This document shows, in pieces, positions 10,082-17,761 of a stretch of 64,000 bases of DNA. The DNA lies in contig NZ_CANLZX010000020.1 of NCBI RefSeq assembly GCF_947495675.1, positions 1 through 64,000 on the forward strand, given 5' to 3'. The stretch is from an uncultured Algibacter sp. (lineage in GTDB: Bacteria; Bacteroidota; Bacteroidia; Flavobacteriales; Flavobacteriaceae). Under the pieces are notes generated by a model. That model worked only from the letters and a program-made list of their open reading frames with translations. It was not told the origin of the DNA and ran no database searches. Position 1 is the stretch's first letter. Every line of letters begins with the position of its first letter. The position numbers and the translations under genes were made by a program.

Positions 10082-11357
10082 TTTTACTGTTTTGTGGTTT
10101 TCTTCTATTATTCTTTTTTCTCCTATTCTGGTTAGGGTTTTTCTTAGGCGCCTCATTTTTATTGGTTGAACCACCGTTTTTATTTGTTGTATTTTGATTT
10201 GATACAGGTTTTTTATTTTTTTGATTCCCTTTCCTTCTGTTATTTTTACGTTTATTATTACGCTTTGGACTATCAAATCGTGTTAAACTATCTTGACCAA
10301 CAACGTTTTCAAATACTTCTTTAGTATCTTCTTCAACAAGATCTGAAGCATATTCTTCAAGACTAGCAACTTTTTTCTTCTGTTTATTTAACTCAATAAT
10401 TTCATTGGCTTGATCTGTTGTGATTTTGTGCCAATTCATCCATTCACCTTCATAAGCAAACCACATATGCCCTTTAAAAATGTCTGTTTTTTGGCAAACA
10501 GCTGTACCTTTTTCAGTATATAATTTCGTATCGTTTTTAGGGAAACTTTTTAATGCATCAAGATAAGTATCTAGCTCATAGTTTAAACAACATTTAAGCT
10601 TACCACATTGTCCTGCTAATTTTTGAGGATTTAATGATAATTGCTGGTAACGTGCCGCAGATGTACTTACTGAACGGAAGTCTGTTAACCAAGTAGAACA
10701 ACATAATTCGCGACCGCATGAACCTATACCTCCAAGTCTTGCTGCTTCTTGACGAAACCCAACTTGTTTCATTTCAATTCTGGTTCTAAATTCTCTAGCA
10801 AAAACTTTTATTAATTCACGAAAATCTACACGCTCTTCGGCTGTATAATAGAATGTTGCTTTACTAGCATCACCTTGAAATTCGATATCTGAAATTTTCA
10901 TTTGAAGTTTCAAATCAATAGCAAATTGACGAGCCTTAACTTTCATTGGCTCTTCTTTATCTCTTGCTGCCTTCCAAATATCTATATCTTTTTGGCTTGC
11001 TTTTCTATAAATTTTTAGTACTTCTTCTTGATTTTCAGAAATATTTTTACGCTTCATTTGAACGCGTACCAATTCCCCTGTAAGGGTAACCATACCAATA
11101 TCATGCCCTGCTTTGGCTTGTGTGGCAACTATATCGCCAATACTTAATGTTAAGTTTTCGGTATTGTTGTAATATTCTTTTCGTCCGTTTTTATAACGAA
11201 CTTCTACCCAATTAAATGGTTTTTCGCCATTAGGAAGGGCCATATTTGCTAACCAATCAAAAACGGTTAACTTATTACAACTATCTGTACCACAAGTACC
11301 ATTGTTTTTGCAGCCTTTTGGTGAGCCGTCTTTAGTTGAGCAACTTGCGCAAGCCAT
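10068..11357 (-). CDS. ricT: RicT / PSP1-domain protein
   Basis: This 429-residue protein carries the PSP1 domain of RicT (YaaT). In Bacillus, RicT works with RicA and RicF as a complex holding iron-sulfur clusters and affecting RNA maturation; its role in Bacteroidota is unclear. Core signatures are GIGSCGRELCCSTWL and QCGKLKCCLNYE, both cysteine-rich. The N-terminus adds six cysteines in the first 27 residues (MACASC, KGCKNNGTCGTDSC). The C-terminal 60 or so residues are low-complexity and very basic (runs of K, N and R), which could bind RNA. The last 14 bases overlap gldH. No ricA or ricF homologue is visible nearby. Confidence 0.88.
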   Translation of the reverse strand: MACASCSTKDGSPKGCKNNGTCGTDSCNKLTVFDWLANMALPNGEKPFNWVEVRYKNGRKEYYNNTENLTLSIGDIVATQAKAGHDIGMVTLTGELVRVQMKRKNISENQEEVLKIYRKASQKDIDIWKAARDKEEPMKVKARQFAIDLKLQMKISDIEFQGDASKATFYYTAEERVDFRELIKVFAREFRTRIEMKQVGFRQEAARLGGIGSCGRELCCSTWLTDFRSVSTSAARYQQLSLNPQKLAGQCGKLKCCLNYELDTYLDALKSFPKNDTKLYTEKGTAVCQKTDIFKGHMWFAYEGEWMNWHKITTDQANEIIELNKQKKKVASLEEYASDLVEEDTKEVFENVVGQDSLTRFDSPKRNNKRKNNRRKGNQKNKKPVSNQNTTNKNGGSTNKNEAPKKNPNQNRRKKNNRRKPQNSKNAEK

Positions 11358-11563
11358 ATTTTATATATATTGATTCCGATTAGAACTAAGTGTCTATCGG
11401 AAGATGGTTCGTAACTATTTTGAATCTTGCCTTGTTTGTAAAGACTTGATAATGAAATTTTAAGAATTTGTTTTTGAAAAGGTTTTTTAAAAAAACATGT
11501 TCTTGGATGTAAATATAAGATTAATATAAGAGACTATAAAGCAAAGGGTTTTATAAATTTTTT

Positions 11564-12568
11564 TCAATTAAACTCAACATCGTAATTAAGCTTATTAGAT
11601 GTTGTGTTAAGTTCTTTTTTAGATTTAAAAATGTTTGAAAATAGCAATTTACTCCACCCAATTCTTTTGCTATAAGTATTAAAACTTTCTTCCTTCCAAT
11701 TAAAACCTTCTTTCCAAAAACTTGTTGGAGACACATAACAAAAAGTATAATCAAATATAAAACTAGCTTCATTTTTTATGGCTAAATTTGATATAGATTT
11801 AGGTGCTAATAATGTAATATTATTTGATTTACATTTTTTTGATATAAGCTTTATTACTCTAGAATAATCGCTTTTTAAACTTGAAATATCAAAATTGTTA
11901 TATTCTGTATTTCCAATTTTTTGAATAGGTCTTATTTGGAGTATATCAAAACTTTCACCATCAAAATATTCGAAAATATCTTCTAATTCATGAAAATTAT
12001 CTTTATTAAAAGTATAATTAATTCGAACCTTGAAGTCGTAAAAATTTTTAAGTTTTTTAAAAGCATTAAAAGCGGCATGGAATTTTTCGTAATCGGCTTT
12101 TCCCATGAAATTCTCGTAACTTTCTTTGGTTACGCCATGAAGCGAAATGGTAAACTCATTCAAGCCTGCTTTTAAAAGGGCTTCTATTTTTTCTTCGGTT
12201 AATAAATTTGCATTTGTAGTCAGGGAGATATATGGCACATTATACTTTTTACCTAATGCAATTAATTCTGGAAGGTTTTTATATAGTGTAGGCTCTGTAC
12301 CACATCCTACTTGAAGTTTTAATGCTCTTTTAAACACCGTTTCTGCGACACGCTCAATTTCTTCTTCTTTAAATTGCCCTTTTAATTTTTTTACATATTC
12401 TTCATCTGTAAAATAACACATTTTACAACGCAGATTGCAGGCTAAAACAGGATCTAAATTTACAGCTAAATAGCGCCTGTTTAATTTATGTAATAGGTAT
12501 AAGCCTAGAAACTTAATTCTGTGATTTTTTATTCTTCTATTAAGTTGTAAAAGTTTATAAATATTCAT
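11564..12568 (-). CDS. Radical SAM protein at the end of the trhO-trhP operon
   Basis: A 334-residue radical SAM enzyme. The [4Fe-4S]-binding CxxxCxxC is C44, C48 and C51 in ACNLRCKMCYF. A GCGTEPTLY segment replaces the usual GGEP motif, and LTTNANLL and FTISLHG strands complete the SAM barrel. No SPASM-type cysteine cluster is seen at the C-terminus, only isolated cysteines. It lies 84 bases after the ferredoxin gene in the same direction, so it may be co-transcribed with the tRNA hydroxylation genes and could receive electrons from that ferredoxin. The substrate cannot be told; peptide or RNA modification are both open. Confidence 0.75.
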   Translation of the reverse strand: MNIYKLLQLNRRIKNHRIKFLGLYLLHKLNRRYLAVNLDPVLACNLRCKMCYFTDEEYVKKLKGQFKEEEIERVAETVFKRALKLQVGCGTEPTLYKNLPELIALGKKYNVPYISLTTNANLLTEEKIEALLKAGLNEFTISLHGVTKESYENFMGKADYEKFHAAFNAFKKLKNFYDFKVRINYTFNKDNFHELEDIFEYFDGESFDILQIRPIQKIGNTEYNNFDISSLKSDYSRVIKLISKKCKSNNITLLAPKSISNLAIKNEASFIFDYTFCYVSPTSFWKEGFNWKEESFNTYSKRIGWSKLLFSNIFKSKKELNTTSNKLNYDVEFN

Positions 12569-12652
12569 AAATAATTTTTACTAAGGTATCAAAATAATTG
12601 GCAAAAAATTTAGCATTAAACAATAGCCAGACACCCAATCATGCCTTATATA

Positions 12653-12883
12653 TTAAACATTTTTAACCGAGATAATCTTAACAGGACATGCCTTTGCAGC
12701 ATTATCGCATTCATCAAAAATTAAATCGTCATTAGACTTTAATGTGAAAAAGCCTTTTTTTTCATTTGAATGTAACAATACCGATTTACCATCTTTTTTA
12801 GACATTTGAAATTGGCTAGGTGCTAATTCTACACAATAATTACAACCAATGCATTTATTACGTTGCAATGTTATAACTACCAT
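12653..12883 (-). CDS. Small ferredoxin with one [4Fe-4S] cluster, coupled to the U32 gene
   Basis: This 76-residue electron carrier has C11, C14 and C17 (CIGCNYC) and C66 followed by proline (ACPVKI), the ligand set for a single cluster; C59 is extra. Its start overlaps the stop of the trhP-like gene as TAATG, sharing base 12883, a strong sign of translational coupling. TrhP enzymes carry their own iron-sulfur cluster, so this ferredoxin is a plausible dedicated reductant for it or for the downstream radical SAM protein. That pairing is inferred from order and coupling, not shown. Confidence 0.85.
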   Translation of the reverse strand: MVVITLQRNKCIGCNYCVELAPSQFQMSKKDGKSVLLHSNEKKGFFTLKSNDDLIFDECDNAAKACPVKIISVKNV

Positions 12884-14127
12884 TAGGCTTCTACTTTATT
12901 TTCAACAATTTTATATAACTTATCTGATTGGCGAATTCTAAATGGTAATTTAATGGTTACTAAATCTCCTTTAGTTCCCTCTGTTAATTTTACATCGTTT
13001 ACTAAAAACTCGTTAACAACTAATTCTTGTGCACCAGTAGTAGGTCCTGTTATTAAAATAGTGTCGCCAACATTTATATTATAAGCCTCAATTTTAAACT
13101 CTCCTACTTTTGCTTTAGGAAAAAAATGTGTGCCTTTGCCAATGTAAACTTTCTTTTGTGTGGCATGAGAGCCCGAGCCTTTACTCCATTCACCAAGTTT
13201 TTGGCCAAGATAGTACCCACTCCAAAAACCTCTGTTATAAACGGTTTCTAAAGTTTTCATCCAAGTAATAACTTCTTCTTTACTGTAAGTGCCATTTTCA
13301 ATACTATCAATAGCTTCGCGATAACATTTAATTACTTTAGCAACATATTCTGGTGCTCTACCACGACCTTCTATTTTTAAAACCTTAATACCAGAATCTA
13401 CTATTTCATCTAAAAAATCAATAGTACACAAATCTTTAGGAGACATAATATACTCGTTATCTAGCTCCATTTCAAAACCAGTTTCTTGATCTATAACGGT
13501 GTACTTTTTTCGACAGTTTTGTTTACAGGCTCCTCTGTTAGCCGATGAATTTTGAGAATGTAAACTCATGTAACATTTGCCCGAAACGGCCATACACAAA
13601 GCACCATGACCAAAAATTTCTATTTCTACAAGTTTACCTGATGGTCCTTTTATTTGTTCTTTTTCAATTTGTTCGGTAATTCTTTTTACCTGACGTAAAC
13701 TTAACTCACGGCTTAAAACCATGGTATCTGCAAACATGGCATAAAACTTAACCGTTTCAATATTCGTTATATTTATTTGAGTAGAAATATGGACTTCCAT
13801 ACCAACCTCCCTAGCCGAAGCAATTACTGCTTGATCCATAGCTATTACAGCTGTAATATCGGCTTCTTTAGCTTGTTTTATTAATGTTTTTACAATCGAT
13901 AAATCATGATCGTAAATAATAGTATTCAAGGTTAAATACGTTCTAACATTTTTAGCTTTACAACGTTTAGATATTTCTTGTAAATCGTCTAAAGTAAAAT
14001 TTATAGATGCTCTGGCACGCATGTTTAACTGCTCTACGCCAAAATAAACCGAATCGGCACCATTATCTAAAGCAGCTTGAAGTGATTCAAAATTACCTGC
14101 AGGTGCCATTAATTCTATCTTTTGCAT
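12883..14127 (-). CDS. trhP: U32 family protein, TrhP/YegQ-like tRNA U34 hydroxylase
   Basis: This 414-residue protein matches the U32 signature exactly: E-x-F-x2-G-A-x-C-x4-G-x-C-x-M-S, residues 170-188. Cysteines C178, C185 and C201, plus C205 or C234, can hold a [4Fe-4S] cluster. E. coli TrhP (YegQ) makes 5-hydroxyuridine at tRNA position 34 using prephenate; the sister enzyme RlhA acts on 23S rRNA and is longer. The length, the ferredoxin partner and above all the adjacent trhO-like gene favour TrhP. It starts 10 bases after the trhO-like gene and overlaps the ferredoxin start by one base. A former collagenase-like protease label for this family is misleading. Confidence 0.82.
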   Translation of the reverse strand: MQKIELMAPAGNFESLQAALDNGADSVYFGVEQLNMRARASINFTLDDLQEISKRCKAKNVRTYLTLNTIIYDHDLSIVKTLIKQAKEADITAVIAMDQAVIASAREVGMEVHISTQINITNIETVKFYAMFADTMVLSRELSLRQVKRITEQIEKEQIKGPSGKLVEIEIFGHGALCMAVSGKCYMSLHSQNSSANRGACKQNCRKKYTVIDQETGFEMELDNEYIMSPKDLCTIDFLDEIVDSGIKVLKIEGRGRAPEYVAKVIKCYREAIDSIENGTYSKEEVITWMKTLETVYNRGFWSGYYLGQKLGEWSKGSGSHATQKKVYIGKGTHFFPKAKVGEFKIEAYNINVGDTILITGPTTGAQELVVNEFLVNDVKLTEGTKGDLVTIKLPFRIRQSDKLYKIVENKVEA

Positions 14128-14137
14128 AATTCCTGCT

Positions 14138-15211
14138 TTATTTTTTATTTACTTTTAAAGTTTCAAATATATTCCTCAAGTCCTTTTTATATGGCAAATG
14201 GTCTGCGCGACCTTTTTTAAATATATCATTACTATTTCCTTGTCCTTTTCTAAGTGCTTTTTGCTCTTCAAAAGGTAAAGCATGTATCTCTTTGCAAGTT
14301 GTAGAACAACAACTATTCATCTCTTCTTTACATGTATCGCATTGTATAAATAATAAGTGGCAAGCGTCATTTGCACAATTACTATGCGTATCAAAAGGTT
14401 CGCCACATTGGTGACATTGTGCTATTACATGGTCACTAATACGTTCTGCACGTCTTTCATCGAAGACAAAATTCTGACCCATAAATTTATTCTCTAAGTC
14501 TTGATCTTTAACCTGTCTTGTATATTCAATAATACCGCCTTCCAACTGAAACACATTTTTAAACCCTTTATGCTTAAAATACGCACTAGCTTTTTCGCAA
14601 CGGATACCGCCAGTACAATACATTACCAAGTTTTTATCTTCTTTATGGTCTTTTAAATCATCTTCAATAATATCTAAAGATTCTCTAAACGTATCAACAT
14701 CAGGCGTTACTGCATTTTTAAAATGCCCAATTTCACTTTCGTAATGGTTTCGCATATCCACCAAAACAGTTTTTTCATCTTCAATAAGTTCATTGAATTT
14801 TAAAGCATCTACATGCACACCCTTATTGGTAACATCAAACGTTTCATCAACCAAACCATCAGCAACAATTTTGTTTCTAACTTTTACTTTCAGTTTTAAA
14901 AAAGACATATTGTCTTGTTCAATAGCAATGTTTAAGCGTATGTCTTTAAGAAAATCAATAGTATCCAAATGTGCTTTAAAAGCATTAAAATTATCTGCAG
15001 GCAGCGATAACTGACCATTAATACCTTCGTTTGCAACATAAGTACGCCCTAAAACGTCTAGTTTATTCCAAGCAATAAATAATTGATCTCTAAATTCTTG
15101 AGGGTTTGTAATTTTAGCGTATTGATAAAAAGATAGGGTTAATCGATCCTTTCCGGCTTTTTCAATTAACTCTGCTCTTTCTTTTGCGCTTAAGGTATTG
15201 TACAGTTGCAT
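14138..15211 (-). CDS. trhO: Rhodanese-family tRNA U34 hydroxylase TrhO (YceA)
   Basis: This 357-residue protein has the UPF0176/YceA architecture: an N-terminal acylphosphatase-like domain (to about 110), a rhodanese domain with active loop C199-T-G-G-I-R and second C204, and a cysteine-rich C-terminal region (CHQCGEPF, CANDAC, CDTC, CCSTTC) able to bind metal. E. coli TrhO performs the oxygen-dependent hydroxylation of U34 in tRNAs that read via mo5U/cmo5U-type wobble bases. It is the first gene of a four-gene operon, 10 bases before the trhP-like gene. A 418-base spacer with several hairpins separates it from divergent recA. Confidence 0.9.
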   Translation of the reverse strand: MQLYNTLSAKERAELIEKAGKDRLTLSFYQYAKITNPQEFRDQLFIAWNKLDVLGRTYVANEGINGQLSLPADNFNAFKAHLDTIDFLKDIRLNIAIEQDNMSFLKLKVKVRNKIVADGLVDETFDVTNKGVHVDALKFNELIEDEKTVLVDMRNHYESEIGHFKNAVTPDVDTFRESLDIIEDDLKDHKEDKNLVMYCTGGIRCEKASAYFKHKGFKNVFQLEGGIIEYTRQVKDQDLENKFMGQNFVFDERRAERISDHVIAQCHQCGEPFDTHSNCANDACHLLFIQCDTCKEEMNSCCSTTCKEIHALPFEEQKALRKGQGNSNDIFKKGRADHLPYKKDLRNIFETLKVNKK

Positions 15212-15351
15212 GCTATACTAATTTTAAGGTTATAAGAAATATTTGAAATGCAAAAATACAATTAATAAACAATTACACAATTTTATAAATATTAGGTACT
15301 AATCAAGAATGAAATTAACTATCAAGTACTGTTAAAACACATTTGTGTTAA

Positions 15352-15389
15352 TTAATAAAAAAGCACCTAAATAAAAATTTAGATGCTTT
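15352..15389 (-). terminator. Terminator-like hairpin upstream of trhO (possible attenuator)
   Basis: On the minus strand AAAGCATCTAAAT and ATTTAGGTGCTTT (15389-15377 and 15372-15360; one G-U pair) close a TTTT loop and are followed by TTTTTATT. It lies about 140 bases before the trhO start in the direction of trhO transcription, with no annotated gene upstream to end. Confidence 0.55.
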
Positions 15390-15392
15390 AAT

Positions 15393-15451
15393 TGAGTTTA
15401 GAGTTAGTCATATTTCAAAACTCATTTGGCAAATTTGATAGCAAATTTTTT
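15393..15451. other. Two further adjacent hairpins in the trhO-recA spacer
   Basis: TGAGTTT (15393-15399) pairs with AAACTCA (15418-15424). AAATTTG (15431-15437) pairs with CAAATTT (15442-15448), an ATAG loop followed on the plus strand by T-rich sequence. Together with the 15360-15389 hairpin they form a compact structured block of about 90 bases. Confidence 0.4.
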
Positions 15452-15568
15452 CCTCTTTTTTATTTAGATGCAAATAACACTAAATGGTTGCGTGCTTATG
15501 GTCGATTTAATTATTTATACCTGTGAAATAACTATTTTTAACTTCATGAATTTATGTTGAAAACTATT

Positions 15569-15600
15569 ATTGTAACATGAGAAAAGTTATAGTACTTTAG
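15569..15600 (+). promoter_or_regulatory. Candidate recA promoter (Bacteroidota type)
   Basis: ATTG at 15569-15572, a 20-base spacer and TACTTTAG at 15593-15600 resemble the TTTG / TAnnTTTG pair. The implied start point leaves a leader of about 20-25 bases before the recA ATG. The last base of the -7 box deviates. No LexA-type site was recognised. Confidence 0.35.
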
Positions 15601-15629
15601 CATACAATTTTTTTAGAAAAACAAAGAAA

Positions 15630-16637
15630 ATGAGCAGCGACAAAGAAAAAGAAGCAAAATTAAAAGCACTAAAACTTACTTTAGACAAACTTGATAAAGC
15701 ATACGGAAAAGGAACCGTAATGAAAATGAGCGATTCTGCTATTGTAGATGTTGAAGCTATCCCTTCAGGTTCATTAGGATTGGATATTGCTTTAGGCGTT
15801 GGTGGTTATCCACGTGGACGTGTAATTGAAATTTATGGACCAGAATCTTCTGGTAAAACTACTTTAACATTACATGCCATTGCAGAAGCTCAAAAAGCTG
15901 GTGGAATTGCAGCATTTATTGATGCAGAGCATGCATTTGATCGTTTTTATGCTGAAAAACTAGGTATTGATATTGATAATTTAATTATTTCTCAACCAGA
16001 TAATGGTGAGCAAGCTTTAGAAATTGCCGATAATTTAATCCGTTCTGGAGCTATCGATATTGTAGTAGTCGATTCTGTTGCAGCCTTAACACCAAAAAGT
16101 GAAATTGAAGGTGAAATGGGAGATTCAAAAATGGGACTTCATGCGCGATTAATGTCTCAAGCTTTAAGAAAACTTACAGCCTCAATTAGTAAAACTAATT
16201 GTACTGTAATATTCATTAACCAATTACGTGAAAAAATTGGCGTAATGTTTGGTAATCCAGAAACAACAACTGGTGGTAATGCTTTAAAATTCTACGCTTC
16301 TGTAAGATTAGATATTAGACGATCTACACAAATAAAAAGTACAGATGGTGCTGTTTTAGGTAATAAAACCCGTGTAAAGGTGGTTAAAAACAAAGTAGCT
16401 CCGCCATTTAGACTTGCAGAATTTGATATTATGTATGGCGAAGGTGTATCTAAAGTTGGTGAAATTTTAGACCTAGCTGTAGAGCATGAAATTGTAAAGA
16501 AAAGTGGCTCGTGGTTTAGTTATGACGAAACCAAACTTGGTCAAGGTCGAGATGCCGTAAAAGCATTAATTAAAGACAATCCAGAACTCATGGACGAACT
16601 TGAAGCTAAGGTTAGAAAAGCTGTAGCAGAACAATAA
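15630..16637 (+). CDS. recA: Recombinase RecA
   Basis: RecA, 335 residues, forms filaments on single-stranded DNA, drives homologous strand exchange and activates the SOS response where one exists. Walker A GPESSGKT is at 70-77, and the DNA-binding loop 2 region is seen around [22 protein letters not shown]. The sequence is very conserved throughout. Start ATG at 15630 follows an A-rich leader without a Shine-Dalgarno sequence, as is usual in Bacteroidota. The C-terminus is shorter and less acidic than in E. coli, as is normal for this phylum. A textbook terminator follows 5 bases after the stop, so it is monocistronic. Confidence 0.98.
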   Translation: MSSDKEKEAKLKALKLTLDKLDKAYGKGTVMKMSDSAIVDVEAIPSGSLGLDIALGVGGYPRGRVIEIYGPESSGKTTLTLHAIAEAQKAGGIAAFIDAEHAFDRFYAEKLGIDIDNLIISQPDNGEQALEIADNLIRSGAIDIVVVDSVAALTPKSEIEGEMGDSKMGLHARLMSQALRKLTASISKTNCTVIFINQLREKIGVMFGNPETTTGGNALKFYASVRLDIRRSTQIKSTDGAVLGNKTRVKVVKNKVAPPFRLAEFDIMYGEGVSKVGEILDLAVEHEIVKKSGSWFSYDETKLGQGRDAVKALIKDNPELMDELEAKVRKAVAEQ

Positions 16638-16642
16638 ATTTA

Positions 16643-16669
16643 AAATCCCGTTAATTCGGGATTTTTTTA
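16643..16669 (+). terminator. recA intrinsic terminator
   Basis: AAATCCCG (16643-16650), loop TTAATT, CGGGATTT (16657-16664), then TTTTT. Perfect 8-bp stem with a T-tract. Confidence 0.92.
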
Positions 16670-16784
16670 TTTCCAACCATTACCAAAAAATAAGATTCAA
16701 ATAAATTCGTTTTATACGCAACCATTCTATTTATTTTGCATCTACATAGTGCAAACATGTATTTAACCCTGAATTTATTTTGCT

Positions 16785-17195
16785 ATGAAAAATTTATTAG
16801 TGCTTTGTTTAACACTTTTAATTTGTACGTCTTGTAGTATTGATGACGATGGTACAAATTATAGTTTTGAAATTTTACCTGTTGAAAGTGTAGATATACC
16901 AAACGAATTTATGATGGGTGAAGTTTACCCAATAACCGTTTCGTATTATAAACCTTCAACATGTCACGCTTTTAAAGAGTTTTATTATTTTAAAGAAAAT
17001 AATGAGCGAACCGTTGCACCAATCACCTATGTTTTTGATCAAAATGATTGTGAAACACTTGAAGATGATTTAGTAGAAGCAACTTTTAACTTTAAAGTAA
17101 CTAGTAATGGCTCTTATATTTTTAAGTTTTGGCAAGGTGAAGATGCTGATGGTGAAACGCAATATTTAACTATTGAAGTGCCCGTTGTTGAGTAA
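16785..17195 (+). CDS. Small lipoprotein of unknown function, upstream of the ECF sigma gene
   Basis: This 136-residue protein has a lipoprotein signal MKNLLVLCLTLLICTSC with C17 lipidated, followed by acidic residues (SIDDDG), a pattern compatible with surface or outer-membrane sorting in Bacteroidota. The remainder looks beta-rich with two cysteines (STCHAF, NDCETL) that could form a disulphide, and ends in an Ig-like strand pattern (YIFKFWQGEDADGETQYLTI). It precedes the sigma factor by 14 bases and is likely in the same transcript. I recognise no family function; a role in signalling to the sigma system is possible only by position. Confidence 0.75.
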   Translation: MKNLLVLCLTLLICTSCSIDDDGTNYSFEILPVESVDIPNEFMMGEVYPITVSYYKPSTCHAFKEFYYFKENNERTVAPITYVFDQNDCETLEDDLVEATFNFKVTSNGSYIFKFWQGEDADGETQYLTIEVPVVE

Positions 17196-17209
17196 GTATT
17201 AACTAATAC

Positions 17210-17761
17210 ATGTTTAAATTGAGTTTAAATCAACTCATAGAAAATTGTAAGATTGATGATACTAAAGCACAAGGTGAATTATATAAACTCTTTTCGGGTA
17301 AATTATTCGCAATATGCTTAAAGTATTCGCGAAACTATGCCGAAGCTGAAGATAATTTACAAGACGCATTTTTAACAATTTTTAAAAAAATTGAACAGTA
17401 TAAAAACAAAGGTTCTTTTGAAGGTTGGATAAAACGTATTACAGTAAATACCGTATTACAACGTTACCGAAAAGAAAAGGTTTTTGACATAATAAATGAA
17501 AACACCATTGAAGATGTTGAATTGGAAGTTGATGAAGACGAAATCTCTATCGATTACCTTTTAAAAATCATTCAAGAATTACCAGACAGATACAGATTGG
17601 TTTTCAATCTATATGTCTTAGATGGTTATTCGCATAAAGAAATAGCTGAGATGCTAGAAATAAATATAGGGACTTCAAAATCTAATCTAGCACGAGCTAG
17701 ACAAACTTTGAAACAAACTATTGAAGATTATAAAATAATACAACGTTCCCAATCATTATAA
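17210..17761 (+). CDS. ECF-type RNA polymerase sigma factor
   Basis: This 183-residue sigma-70 family protein has two domains. Sigma region 2 spans about 18-85, with CLKYSRNYAEAEDNLQDAF for core binding and -10 recognition. Sigma region 4 spans about 120-170, with ELPDRYRLVFNLYVLDGYSH and a helix-turn-helix in HKEIAEMLEINIGTSKSNL. It would direct RNA polymerase to a small regulon when released from its anti-sigma partner. The stop TAA touches the ATG of the next gene, so the two are co-translated. The trigger is unknown. Confidence 0.93.
   Translation: MFKLSLNQLIENCKIDDTKAQGELYKLFSGKLFAICLKYSRNYAEAEDNLQDAFLTIFKKIEQYKNKGSFEGWIKRITVNTVLQRYRKEKVFDIINENTIEDVELEVDEDEISIDYLLKIIQELPDRYRLVFNLYVLDGYSHKEIAEMLEINIGTSKSNLARARQTLKQTIEDYKIIQRSQSL

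Larger units (their letters stand above)
15212..15629. other. Divergent trhO-recA spacer with clustered hairpins
   Basis: This 418-base non-coding stretch holds three adjacent hairpins at 15360-15389, 15393-15424 and 15431-15448, then a recA promoter candidate. The first hairpin reads as an intrinsic terminator toward trhO, so a leader RNA or small RNA is possible. I see no convincing ORF. Confidence 0.5.

Noticed and set aside
10082..10276. Upstream extension of gldH
   Set aside because: It overlaps ricT out of frame and would place 65 basic residues before a clean lipoprotein signal peptide.
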